Source: Eutreptiella sp. 'Long Island Sound 2002'
Taxonomy: Eukaryota; Euglenozoa; Euglenophyceae; Eutreptiales; Eutreptiaceae
Assembly (NCBI GenBank): GCA_964036045.1
Contig: OZ038381.1
Location: 150,430,352-150,494,351, forward strand
Reading direction: 5' to 3'
Length of the DNA: 64,000 bases
Below are positions 10,027-20,370 of the stretch, one piece after another. The notes below the pieces were generated by a model. That model was given only the letters and a program-made list of their open reading frames with translations. It was not told the origin of the DNA and did not search any database. The position numbers were made by a program, and so were the translations under genes. Within the stretch, counting starts at the first letter, position 1. The number at the start of each line of letters is the position of its first letter.

Positions 10027-10049
10027 GGGTGCAGTTTGCGTGGGCTAAG
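10027..10049 (-). repeat. TIR-1 right terminal inverted repeat
   Basis: Exact reverse complement of 3190-3212, followed by the AAAAG duplication at 10050-10054. Confidence 0.95.
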
Positions 10050-10054
10050 AAAAG

Positions 10055-10743
10055 GGGTGATAACACATTTTGACCTATGGAACCAAACACTAAATCAGGA
10101 TGTGATGTGAACCCCTTTATTCCCAAGCTATAGGCACTAAAACATCTCTTCCTGGGTTGCTGAGGCACTGATATACTGAAGGCAGAGCCTATGAATTTAT
10201 CTATGTTTTCTCATGAGCTATTGGCTATCCTAGTGGTATGCACCCTAGGGGGCTGGGGCACCTCTTATTGAGAGGTCCTGGGTTCAATACCCAGTCAGCC
10301 TAGCTAAGTACGAATATCCCATGTGACATGGCATTGACCTCATCGCCACAAGCCATGCCACCTCAGCAGCTATGGGACCCAAAAAGAAAGAGTTCACATC
10401 TCAAGATGGCACTGTCGATGAGAGTGAGCCCTTGGGGCAGTTTTCCAATCAGTTTTTCTCAAACATGTAAAATATTTCCTCCTGAGTTGCAATGTATGCT
10501 AATTGCTGTGGTCTATTTGTTGATAGCTGTCTTTATCTAAATCTTTGTGACTGTAACCATTCATGCTTTGATCCTGATCTTTTTCTACTTGCTTTTCTCT
10601 GGCTTGGGTTATCCTGGATTGGTTGTATTTCAAGAATAAAACATTTTCCTCATCAAAAACAAGCAGCAGGAACCCTACACCAGCAGCAAGCAGCAGGGAA
10701 GGCACAACAAACACACAGTGTTGAAATCACTATAAACCTTTCT
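10055..10743 (+). repeat. 5' LTR of A1, right piece
   Basis: Continues the LTR after the TIR-1 insertion (GGGGTGATAACACATTTTG...) and ends CTATAAACCTTTCT. The last T overlaps the first base of the primer-binding site. Aligned with 20475-21167 it shows many small differences, so the insertion is not recent. Confidence 0.88.
10223..10300 (+). promoter_or_regulatory. tRNA-like sequence with A-box/B-box inside A1 5' LTR
   Basis: Contains TAGTGGTATGC (A-box-like) and GGGTTCAATACCC (B-box). It can fold a D-arm (CCTAG/CTAGG), an anticodon-type arm (ACCTC-TTATTGA-GAGGT) and a perfect T-arm (CTGGG-TTCAATA-CCCAG). The acceptor arm pairs only partly and the spacing after the D-arm is too long for a normal tRNA. 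It may act as an internal pol III promoter or be a relic of a tRNA-derived SINE. Confidence 0.6.
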
Positions 10744-10754
10744 GGTAGCAGAGG
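10743..10754 (+). promoter_or_regulatory. A1 primer-binding site (initiator tRNA-Met)
   Basis: TGGTAGCAGAGG directly after the LTR. It is complementary to the 3' end of eukaryotic initiator tRNA-Met (…CCTCTGCTACCA). The same 12 bases follow the LTRs of B1, C and D. Confidence 0.9.
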
Positions 10755-10838
10755 CAGACAGTCTCTGCGTACCGGCAGCAACCCCGTGCCGTACATCCAG
10801 TGCCCCGAGATCTGTCATATATAAGCAAGAAGGGCAGA

Positions 10839-13341
10839 TATGGACACAAAGAAGGAGGACACCGACGTGAAGACGGCGCCTGAGGCACCAGCAATGCCAG
10901 CAACTGGTGAACCTGGACCTGGAACTAGCGCTGTACCTTCGGTTCCCTCTACATGGGCCAGTGGACGTGGCGGATGATTCGCTGGAAGGACTTCAGTCGG
11001 CCTCCCGGGCCCTCTCAGTCGAGGAGGTGGACACCAATCCTGTGAAGAGAAAGAGGGAGAGAGAGAATGATGCTGGAGAAAGCATGGCAGACAAAGGAGT
11101 AGACCATGGGCACGACCCGACGAGTGAGTCGACGTTCGAGGGCGCACCAAGCGCTTCTGGCCTCCATGCATCACCCTCTCCTACAACCACCACACTCCCA
11201 ACTCCAGACCCAGCCGCTACAACATCCACTCCGATAACCAACCCGCCTATGGCTGAGGGCACAGGCTTTACTGTTATGCCTACCTACCCTGCCTATGGTG
11301 TGAACCCACCTACCACTGCGTTTCTGGGGGCAACTACTACCAGTGAGCCGGTGGCCTTCAGTTCTGCGCCGCGATGGTATGCGGCTGACTATCGACATCC
11401 TCTACCCGCTACGGGAGCCTATGTGGATGTTCCTGGGTACGCAACCCTGAGTGGGCTGAGGAGAGGACCTGAGTCATGCGGGAGCAGGAGTAGAGGATCA
11501 GGGGGATCCTCCAACAGGTCCCTGACGCGATCGGAGATTAAAGAGGCTCTCCGAGGAGCAACCTCTGAACTTGTGGGCGATCTCACTCAAGAGATTCGGG
11601 CTAAACTAGAGCCCCTGATTCCGCCCCAAGCATCACCTACCATGGTGGGAATTTGACCCCATCGAGTACAGGCTAACCACCTGGTGGCAGGGTTGACAAA
11701 CACCCTGGGGAGCCTGAGGAGCCGACCGATGCCGACCCCTGCAGCGATACCGAGAAGCCCTTTCGTACCGAGAACGGCCCAGCCACCCTACAGCCATGTG
11801 GGGAATTCTACGAGAGCCGAGCTGGACCGGCTGGGGCTGACAGCCCTGAGGGCAATGATTGACGTTGAGCCCTATGGCTCTAGTGATCTAGGCAGAGACC
11901 CCTCCGATGATGAGCCGCCGTCGATGACTTCTGCTTCGCCCTCGGAGGACGATGACCCTGAGGACCCTGAGAACCCAAGTGGACAGGAGAAAAAGAAGAA
12001 GAGGAAGACCCGGCGCCCTGAGGGACGCAGGTCTCAGGAGGCTAAGGCCATTGCCACCTCCAAGATCGTGGTGAACTTGCCTGCGTTCACAGGCAAGGAC
12101 CTCAGCGAGTTCGCTGAGAATTTTGGCCGGTTCCTTCGATTGACCGGCCAAACCCACGCTGATGGACGGGTCAAGTGCGATCTGCTCCCGCAGTGTTGCA
12201 AGACCAAGTACCTGGAGAAGCAGGTCAAGAAGATCGTGACTAAGTCCGCCACCTTTGCCGATGTGTTGGTTGCCTTGGAGAGGCAGTACCCGACCTATGA
12301 AACCAACCTCTCCATCAGGGCCGAGATCCAGAACCTGGCCGTGCTGCCCAACAACCCCAAACCTGGCAGGGTCTCTGAGCTATTGGCTGACCTGGATCAC
12401 TGGGCTGGACGATTGACGCCCTGTTCCTACAGCAGCGATGACCTGCTTTTCTGGTTGTGACTCAGTTTGTGGCTAAGCTCCCCCGAGAGCTGTGGGACGA
12501 GTGCCGTTCAAAGGCAGAGCGCAAGGCTAGAGCCCTTCACTACGGAGGTTTTACGTGTACTACTCCTGGAGCTGGCGCTGGAGAAAGAAAGCGACCAGCA
12601 CCTGAACAACTACCGTCCTGGAGGGGGAGGCTCTGGAATCAAAAGCAAAGGCTACCAAGGATCCAGACCTGGACAGGGGACTACACCCAAACACGCCCGT
12701 ATCATGGAAACCGTCAAGGAGCTCTTCTGGTGTCATGCCAGAGGGGAGCAGGGCTACCTGCAGCACGCCCCAGACTGCGAGCAGCGAGACTGATTCGTAG
12801 TCCAAGGGAAGAAGCAGGAGACCAACACCGGCGCCAAGGCAAGATGCCGGATCACTACAGGTGTACTAATACCTGTGCCTTCTGTGGGAAGAGGAAGCAC
12901 TATGAGGATGAGTGCTACCACAAGCAGCGCCTGTCGGCGAAGCTGAAGGGTGAGGATCCTGGCAAAGGCTCTGGCAAAGGTGGAGGCAAAGGCAAAGGCA
13001 ACGACTCCGGCAAGGGCAAGTCGAAAGGGCGTGGACAAGGGCAAGACAAGAGTCAAGGTGGACGAGGAGGAGGCGCTAACCGCCAGCCAGACAAGGACAA
13101 CAAGAACCCGGACAAGAACGGAGGCAACCCCAACCCTAATCCAGGGGGGAACTCCGAGCCCTCTGGGGGGCAGTCTGGTCCAACCACACGCTCACAAACG
13201 CAGGCCCAGCGAGAACAAGGGGCTAACCGTGAGCATGAAGGCGGTGATGACGGCAACGCTAAGAGGAGAAGCCGTTTCATGAGGTTGGCCCGCAAATTGC
13301 CGAACAAGGGGTTCGAAGTGACCTGTCCCGCGGAGTTCTGA
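10839..13341 (+). pseudogene. gag: A1 gag (capsid region and CCHC nucleocapsid), broken
   Basis: Likely start ATG 10839 (MDTKKEDTD). The first frame stops at about 10975; the protein continues in the frame of 10907-11656, passes an in-frame TGA at 11654, and continues to 12460. It then shifts frame (VTQFVAKLPRELWDECR) and shifts again near 12550 and 12790. Seen: acidic/P-rich N-terminus, a capsid-like helical region (about 12060-12600) and one zinc knuckle CX2CX4HX4C (CAFCGKRKHYEDEC) at 12874-12915. The tail is rich in G, K and N. Gag would package the element RNA. Element C has the same layout (58317-56377), including the knuckle CGYCGKRRHYEDEC. At least one stop and three frameshifts: not functional. 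Confidence 0.8.
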
Positions 13342-13408
13342 CGGGGACGCTCCGGTGGCACCCAAGACCTGGTGTTCTGGGTACATATCCGAATAGGGGG
13401 ACGTGAAT

Positions 13409-14204
13409 AACTGGGGGTATTGGATACTGGGGCCACCATATCTATAGTGGCCAAGAGAACTTTACCTTGTGGGAGCCTGAAGAACACCATGACCACCGCG
13501 GCTATACGAATGGGGAATGGGCATGTGGTGCACAGCTGCGGGGACTGTGAAGGGGAGTTACCTATGGGCTCCCGAACGATCGCCCATCGGTTCTATGTGA
13601 TGGACACTAAGGCCTTCGACTTTGTATTGGGGACTGATTTCTTCGTGCAGCAGTCCCAGATACAATCACTGACGCTGCAAGCGCCCTACCTCCTCTACGT
13701 GGACCACGGAGAGGGCAGAGAGTCCGTGCCACTGGAGCAGTCTGAGCACACCTCGAGCTACCTGAGGGTATCCAAGGAGGAGCCCTCAAATATGATGGCG
13801 GCCTCCAAATCTGAGGACTATCAACTATTGGGGGAAGTCCTAGACCAAGGTCTGAAGGGGTTGGGTTACTCTAGAGAAGACCTGAGTGTGGAGTTGTTCG
13901 CAAGCAACAAGCAACATGTCCTGGACCTCTACTGCAGCAAGGGGAAGAACTGCAGCTACAAATTTTATTGGCCCACTTTCGGGATGGCCTACAGGAACCC
14001 CAGGTTCAGTGAACTGGGGAGGGTGCTGACCAAGGTGGCCTTGGAACATTCCCGTATGGTCCTGTGTTCCCCCAATTGGGGAGCCCATGGGGGCAACGAG
14101 TACTGGCGAACCCTCCTGGACAGGCTGACGTTCAGCTCTGTTCGGTTACCTGATGAGGCCATCTACGTGCCTTTGGGGCGTAAGACGCCTATGAGGAAAC
14201 CCGG
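13409..14204 (+). pseudogene. A1 aspartic protease plus adenine-methyltransferase-like domain
   Basis: Protease: active-site motif LDTGATISIV near 13417-13450 and the second strand motif DFVLGTDFF near 13620, typical for retropepsins. After about 110 residues the same frame runs into a domain with ELFASNKQHVLDLYCS, YRNPRFSELGRVLTKV, a V/L-rich strand ending in CSPNWG, then YWRTLLDRL and LPDEAIYVP. This order resembles the Dam-type N6-adenine methyltransferase domain of DIRS-like elements, where the catalytic motif is NPPF. Here NPRF replaces it, so activity is unlikely. C has the same domain with an intact NPPF. Confidence 0.7.
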
Positions 14205-14884
14205 ATGGGGAGTATGCTCAGCTTGGTGGACAGAGGTCTTACCTCCATCCCCTGGGAAGACCTGGACTCCACTCTGGTCCAGGCTATACAACGAGAAAGC
14301 GATGGACTCGCCTTGGGTGACTTGAAGGATCGACTACGACCTCAAGATGCTATTGAGACTATACCCGGAGGAGATGAATACGTCGTGACTAACACCAACG
14401 CTCCCAACTCTCCCTGCCATGTACCTGTTCCTGATGGAGTCTCTGAGTGTGGACTGTCCGAGCTCCCCAGCTCTATCCACTCAGATGACGAAACTGAGCA
14501 TGACGCCTTCTTCGTGCAGACTTGCGTGGAGGAAGTGGAGAACGCCGAGTACGTCGCCCCACTGAAATTCCTACTTTCCATGAGGGTGGAAGACCCGGTG
14601 GACGAAGAGCTGGACCCCAGATCCAGACTAAGGGAGTATGTGGACTCCAAGAGGAGGTTGGTGGCAAAAAAGCTATGCTACGCTAAGCCTACCCGCAGCT
14701 CATGGCCATTGAAGCAAGGACGTAAGGGAGATCTATCCCAATTGAAGGAGGACCCCGAACAGAAGATCACCACCTGGCAAAGGGAGGTAGATCTTAAGCT
14801 CATGAAGAGCGTGTGGGGTGCCCATGTGAGGACCCCAGAGGTCTATTACTCAGGGGGCCAGCAACTTCCCCTTCCGACGAGGAC
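14205..14884 (+). pseudogene. A1 linker region between methyltransferase-like domain and RT
   Basis: A frame change near 14205 continues the protein (SLVDRGLTSIPWEDLDSTLVQ...). It matches the corresponding part of C (PLCDLDQLLLKELMAENRRLTLCDLKKR), so it belongs to pol. It is acidic and low in recognisable domains. A further shift near 14880 leads into the RT frame. Confidence 0.6.
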
Positions 14885-15601
14885 ATGGAGGACAAGATCA
14901 AGCTATTAGACCCGCGGGTGCAGACGCTTATAAGGACCTATCTTGAGGTGTTCGGAGAACTACCCCCTCCAGGCTCATGTGACCAGCTGGTACAGATGGA
15001 CCTCAAGCTGAAACCCGAGTTCGTGGGTCACAAGATCCGGAGGAGACCCTATCCAGCTCCTAAAGAGCAGGCCGACGAGATTGAGCGACAGATACAAGAA
15101 TGTATCGACGCTGGCCTAGTCCTGGAGTACAAGGACGGGGACTACCCGCAACACTGCAGCCCCTGTTTCCTGGTGGCTAAACCTGGGTCTACAGCCAAAC
15201 GGCTGGTAGTGGACTACGGAGAGCTGAACAAGACAACGCTGAACCACTCAGGGTCCATTCCTAATATGGAGTCTACCCTTGAGAAGATAGCCTCCTGTCG
15301 CTACAAGACCAAGATGGACAAGAGGAGCGGATTCTGGCAGGTGGACCTGACGCCCAACGCTCAGGAGCTACTAGCTTTCATCACCCCTCAGGGGAGGGTG
15401 TTCAAGTGGAAGGTCATGCCGTTTGGCGTGGCCAACGCACCCGCTCTATTCCAAGAGCTGATGAAAAAGATCTTGTCCATCCTACGAAGGAGACCTAATG
15501 TGCAGGAACTTATATCCCGTGGGGCCCAGATGGAAGCACACATCGACGATGTATGCCTCGGGACCAATACCCAGGAGGATCACCTAATCCTCTTTGGGTG
15601 A
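14885..15601 (+). pseudogene. pol: A1 reverse transcriptase, N-terminal and palm part
   Basis: Ty3/gypsy RT with the usual opening (VQMDLKLKP, RRRPYPAP, ECIDAGLV), LVVDYGELNK, KMDKRSGFWQVDL, FKWKVMPFGVANAPALFQ and the catalytic box as AHIDDVCLG. The last is unusual, since most gypsy RTs have Y/F-x-DD; C has the same IDDV. The frame is lost at 15599-15601 by a small indel and resumes at 15594 in another frame (EFFAVCQENHTRLKLEKCEF). Confidence 0.88.
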
Positions 15602-17417
15602 GTTCTTTGCGGTCTGCCAAGAGAACCACACACGACTCAAGCTGGAGAAGTGTGAGTTCATGCAGGAGACCATGCAGTACCTGGGGTTTGACGTCCGCTA
15701 TGGGTGGTGGACCCCAGCGGCCTCTAAGGCCAAATCCCTGATGGATGCTAAGGTACGACACAAAGACCCCAAGAAAGGACTTCATGATGTACGCAGTTTC
15801 ATTGGGGCGTGCAACTTCTATCGCCGCTATATCAAAAATTTCACCTACACCAGCGCCATTCTGACGGACTTGATCAAGAAGAGTACTACTTGGCGCTGGG
15901 GCCCACAAGAGCAACAAGCGTTTGAAGAGCTCAAAGACAAGGTGGCCAACGCTAAGTGCTTGGGCGTGCCTAGGGCACAAGGGAAGATTATCCTGGTGAC
16001 CGACGCCAGCAATGTAGGCGGTCGTCGAACGTTGTTCCAACGGCAAGCACTAGAGAACGAGGAGTTCGACTCGGCTCTTTCCCAATGGGGGACTGAGGGT
16101 CTCAACCGAGATGCAACTCTCAAGCACAGCTACCCTGATGACAAGTGGGTCCTAGTACCCCTCGGCCACTGGAACTGGAAAAGGAACCAGGCCAGGGGGA
16201 ACTACTCCACCTATGAGCAGGAATTGCTCGCGGGTATGCTGGTGCTATCCTCTCAGGCACGACTGTTGGGGAGTAGCCCTGTGGTCTGGCTGTGCGACCA
16301 AGAACCGGTCCGCACTTTCCCGAAGGGTCCCCCACCTGAGAAGGCCAAGCTACGGCGCTGGTGGGCCTACCTCAGCCAACTACGGCTGACGGTACACCAT
16401 ATCCAGGGAGTGAAGAACGAGTGTGCAGACTACATCAGCCGCAACAACTTCGACGCCCTGATTGGTGCCCGGTCTGAAGCGCTGGCTAAGGAGGCGTTCA
16501 GCCGTATGGACGTCCACTTGGACCTCAACATGACTATGATACGCCCCCTGGCTGGATTCCAACAATCGGAGTACCTGAAGGAGTTTCGGGATATCTACAA
16601 GTGCCTGGAGAAACGCCTTGAACCCCTCCTGGTCAACCAAGATCAGTGGAAGAGGGACAAGAGCTACCTCTGGCACGAGGACCGCATCGTGGTACCCAGT
16701 GACAGAGTCCCAGCGCTGCTGAAGTGGACCCATGAGTCCAGCGGTCATTTCGGTGCTGACCGTACCCTGAGGCTATTCAAGCAGTGGTTCCACACTGCGT
16801 GGACTGACGACCAACTGCGGAAAACCCTCCAGCCTATCGTTGATAAGTGCCCGTGTAGATCCTGCAAACCAGGGGATATCAGGGAGAGGGGTCTCTACTC
16901 GACCCTGCCCATCCCCGACTGTGCTAATAGTGTTCTATACGTGGACTACACGCAGATGCCGAAGTTCGGGTGCTATGACTTCGCGATCGTGGTACCCTGT
17001 GGGTTGACCAGGTTTACCAGGGTGTTTGCATGTACCAAGCACATTACCGGGGAGGAGACTATCAAGATACTCTTGGAGGAGTGGTTTCGTGTCAATGGGG
17101 CGCCCAAGGAGATCAACTCCGATGAGGATGTACGAGTGCGCTCAGATACCGGCTTGTATAAGAGGGTCCTGAGATCCCTCAATGTCCAGGTGTCTACGGG
17201 GATACCCTACTCTCACACGAGCAACCCCCTATGTGAGCGACAGATTCTTGTCCTCAAGGAGAATGTAAGGATATGGTGCAAAGCTGAACGCACCAGAGAC
17301 TGGGTGAGACTACTCCCCGTCATATCTTTGATGATGAACTCCCAAGAGAGTTCGGCTACTGGCTACTCGCCCCATGAGCTATTCCTAGGGCGCCAGGTGT
17401 GGTTCCTACATGCCTAA
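15594..17417 (+). pseudogene. pol: A1 RT thumb, RNase H and integrase core
   Basis: RT thumb/connection (KCEFMQETMQYLGF, RSFIGACNFYRRYI). RNase H with LVTDASNVGG, TYEQELLAGMLVLSS, WLCDQEPV and ECADYISRNN, giving the D-E-D-D set. Integrase zinc finger HESSGHFG...CPCRSC. Catalytic core: VLYVDYTQ, NSDEDVRVRSD and NPLCERQ, the third acid being E. The second block SDEDVRVRSD differs from the common SDNGxxF pattern but is shared with C. An in-frame TAA at 17415 ends the frame; protein-like sequence continues after it. Confidence 0.88.
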
Positions 17418-18161
17418 TATTCAGAGGACACCCATTTTTCCGTGGGTGAGTGGGTCCAAGAGCAACAAGCGGAGGTGGACAAGGCCAAGGCTATGCTGCA
17501 GAGAGTGAGGGAGCGTCAGTGGAACAAGAAGAACAAGCACTGAGTACCGGCCACCTATCAAGAGGGGGACTGGGTGCTGGTGTACCACAGCCGACTACGC
17601 GCCTGGCCACGCTGTACCAGCGATGACCCATACTTCGGGCCCTACAAGATTCTATCTGTGGATGGACATCGTATAACCGTGCGGTGTTCTCCCCGTCTAG
17701 GGGGGACCCTGGTGTGCGCTGCTCAACACCTGAAGCGCTACTATGATCCTGAATACCTCTGTGGGGAGGAGTGAGAGCTGAACGACGAGGAAATCGCCGC
17801 CCTAGACCTACAAGGGGCTGCCAGCCCTATGGAAGTTGAAGGGGAACTCCCCGACATGAACGCCGAGGAGATGGCTAAGGAGGGCTTGTACCTGGTGAAG
17901 TCTGTCCTACGCCACCGCTATCACCAGGGGTGGCGCTTCCTCACCCTCTGGGAACGGTTTGGAGTCAAAGAGGCCACCTGGGAGCCCTTCTCTGCGTTTG
18001 TTCTACCTGAGGGACACCTAAACGCAGTTCTGGTTGACTACTTGGCCCACAACAACCTTGGTGAGTTGCTGAGGCTCGCTGAGACGCTTGCTTCCAAGAC
18101 TAAAGCTAGGAACTTTTTTTTTTTACGTAGACCAGTTCCAACAAAGTTCTGGGCCGGGGCA
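17418..18161 (+). pseudogene. pol: A1 integrase C-terminal region and chromodomain-like tail
   Basis: Continues past the TAA with two more stops (TGA near 17541 and at 17772). Seen: SH3-like part (DWVLVYHSRLR...DPYFGPYKILSVDG) and then a chromodomain-like segment LYLVKSVLRHRYHQGWRFLTLW...ATWEPFSAFV at about 17887-17998. In chromoviruses this module steers integration to particular chromatin. C ends in a matching segment (45090-44960, minus). Confidence 0.8.
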
Positions 18162-18911
18162 CCACCCCATGCTAAGTACATTTGTTGGGGGTATAACATA
18201 CAAGAGGGACTGAACCTTACTCCTAAGTGTGCTACGTATGTCTGTGTGTGTCTCACCTCTCTCCCAGGCGTGGCTCCTGAATCAACGGGCTTCGCTGACG
18301 TCGGACCGAAGGTCCTAGTCAGTTACTAGTAGCACTCCTATGGCGCCCAATTTCTGTGCTGGCGCCTATCCATGGGGGAAGACGGCAAAAGTGCTACCTA
18401 CTAGAGGGGAGGGGTGGCCACATCTGCTAATGGCATACAAAACGCCCAATTGTGCTAAAGGCCAAACGCTAACGCACTCCCCTGCCCACGTGGAAAGGCA
18501 CGCGGGACAGGAGACACCACTACTCTACACTCCCTACCTACAGTGGCACCATCCTGGTGGGCGAGCACTTTTGCAACAGGCTGAAGCCCCCACTCAGGAC
18601 TACCACTCCTACACGCACGCTCTACTGGGTGGCGTTGAGGATGAAGACAAGAGCCCTAGCGGCTCACCTGTGAGAGTGCAAGAAAACACAGAGCTACTAA
18701 GCTTCTGTGGCCTAACAGGGACGCCACAACACGTTTCCCTGCTAGGGCTTGTAGGGAAGGGGTGCTCTTGTTGCTTGCAAAGCGTGAATGTTGAAGATGT
18801 CGGGCTACGCTTGCCACTCCTGGCTGAGTCGTAGCTTGTTGTTTGTGTGATCAGCGCCGTATATTTTAGCACGGCTCAAGGGACTGCACCAGTTCACCCT
18901 GACCTTCCCAC

Positions 18912-19247
18912 CTGAAGAGCAAAGGCGGACGAAGGAGCGTTTGCAGCAGGGGAACCAAGACCATCTCCACGTATTATACGCTTCTCAGATGGCCCTGTAA
19001 TACGCTGTCCACAAACGCCCCTATCAAGCAAGCAGGCTTAAGGAACTCCACCCGTTCTCTTATAGAACGTGGGGTGGAGCCCCTGGGTAACCTAAACAAG
19101 GTTTACTGTGCGCATTTGGCGTGGCCTACCCTTTAATGCGTGTGTGAATGCACGAGCATGCACGGGTTTACCGTCAACCTCTGTTTTTCTTCCTAATCTT
19201 GTCCACAATCACGAACTCCACCAGGGGGTGGCCCCACCTGGGCTTAC
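18912..19247 (-). other. Candidate antisense intron in A1 3' region
   Basis: Minus strand: donor-like GTAAGCCCAGG at 19247 (another, GTGAGTAAGG, at 19260) and an acceptor CCTTTGCTCTTCAG|GTGGG at 18912. Equivalent sites occur at matching places in C (43291/43633) and A2 (62969/63316), giving 336, 343 and 348 bp. The structured block lies inside. No transcript evidence is available from sequence alone. Confidence 0.4.
18959..19084. ncRNA. Conserved structured block in A1 3' region
   Basis: Two interleaved 8-bp inverted repeats (GACCATCT with AGATGGCC; GTATTATA with TGTAATAC, 18959-19003) followed by a long hairpin (19042-19084, CTCCACCC with GGGTGGAG around CGTTCT/AGAACG). The same layout is at 43465-43586 and 63143-63269 with compensatory stem changes. 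Strand of action unknown. Confidence 0.65.
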
Positions 19248-20360
19248 CTACCTTACTCACCGCTGGAGAGTGAAGCAAGGAGAAGGAAAAACGAGACACA
19301 AGCGAGAAACAACGCTATGCATATATGTGTATGTTCAATCAGCCTGGACTTACCTCTAATCATCTGCAATCATTCTAATCTATCCCTCTATCGTTTGTTA
19401 GCGCTGCTACAAGGCACGTTCACGGAGACACGAGACGAGCAATGTGCATGCTGCATACGAGACGAGCACACCTGTGGTTTATACCTGATTCATTGAAGTC
19501 CTTCTGCTGATTTTTGAAATCTTGAATCTTGAACTCTTTCTGCCAATGTGGGTGGAATCTTTATGTTGCTCTATTTATGTGTGGTTCGTCATTTTCGTCA
19601 TTCTGCGTAACATTCGTTTATAATCTCATTATTTCTTTATTTTCCGGAGCTTTGCTAGGAGCCGCTCCTGCGCGGCGCCTTTTTCTGTGTTAGAATTTCT
19701 TGATTCAGAAAATCAAGAGATGACTACAAATTTTATAAAAATGTGCATCTGATGCACAATTGGATTCTGTTCAGGTGTGTGCCTTCAGAAAAATTCTAGG
19801 TCGTCATTTGACGAATTTAGGTGTTGTCGCTTCGCGTTTGCGTGGATTCGTCTCTCATCCTCCCATTCCTCTGTTGTACAGACCTCCTCGCAAAGCCTCG
19901 TTGAGTAGGCGGCTGTTCTGGACAAAAAGCAGCAGCAGGAGACTGAACCTGAATCAAGACCCCTCCAAGGACCAATTCTAATTAAAACAGCGCACCCTCG
20001 CCCCAGTACCAGGACAGGTGTCTCCATCAGGTTCCTTGAGACTTGGGTCGAGCGTCCTATGAGAGTCTGGCGTTGGGTTGTGTTACGCTGCAGCTTGCAG
20101 GGAGGGATTCACATGCATATCGTCTTGGCATGCCCTACTCTAACCCCACCAAGCCACAGGAACCCCGGCAGCGCCAAGAGCGCTGAGGTTTCTGTTGGAG
20201 ATTGTCATCAACAATGCAGCAAGAGTCGCTGGCCATGGTAAAGCGCTCTTTTCCAGTGTTGGGGAGGCCACAGGTATTTTAAAGTAGATGTGGAAAACCA
20301 AGGAAAGGGCAAGAAAAAATCCCTTTTTCCTGAAAATGCGACAGTGGTGGCCACCACAGC

Positions 20361-20370
20361 ACAGGGGGGG
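20361..20370 (+). promoter_or_regulatory. A1 polypurine tract
   Basis: ACAGGGGGGG directly before the 3' LTR. The same tract precedes the LTR in A2 and, as CCAGGGGGG, in C. Confidence 0.85.

Larger units (their letters stand above)
3190..10049. mobile_element. DNA transposon TIR-1 with palindrome-containing introns
   Basis: A 6,860-bp element bounded by perfect 23-bp terminal inverted repeats and a perfect 5-bp target duplication AAAAG (3185-3189 and 10050-10054). The empty site is visible in the A1 3' LTR. It carries two minus-strand genes, 8952-6956 and 6706-3754, and ten copies of a palindrome (consensus AGTGCGCGAGG/CCTCGCGCACT). None of these copies was noticed elsewhere in the window. 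TIR start CTTAGCCC and a 5-bp duplication do not fit a superfamily I can name with confidence: CACTA gives 3 bp, piggyBac TTAA, hAT 8. Transib gives 5 bp but has different TIRs. It is the youngest insertion on the left side. Confidence 0.93.
18330..20360 (+). other. A1 long 3' non-coding region
   Basis: About 2 kb between the chromodomain ORF and the polypurine tract, without convincing ORFs in sense. It is shared in blocks with the 3' regions of C (41997-44840) and A2 (61851-64000), so it is part of the element. It contains the structured block 18959-19084 and, on the minus strand, conserved splice-like sites. Confidence 0.8.

Noticed and set aside
10223-10300. Functional tRNA genes in the LTRs
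   Set aside because: Acceptor stem pairs only partly, spacing between D-arm and anticodon arm is too long, and the anticodon-type loop changes between copies.
10492-10824. Plus-strand ORF in the A1 LTR as a gene
   Set aside because: Part of it repeats in the 3' LTR, it crosses the PBS, and it has no conserved protein features beyond the PBS-derived GSRG.
14140-14170. Hammerhead ribozyme core (CTGATGA) in retroelements
   Set aside because: The CTGATGA seen here is coding sequence (LPDEAIY) and no matching GAAA core with flanking stems was found.
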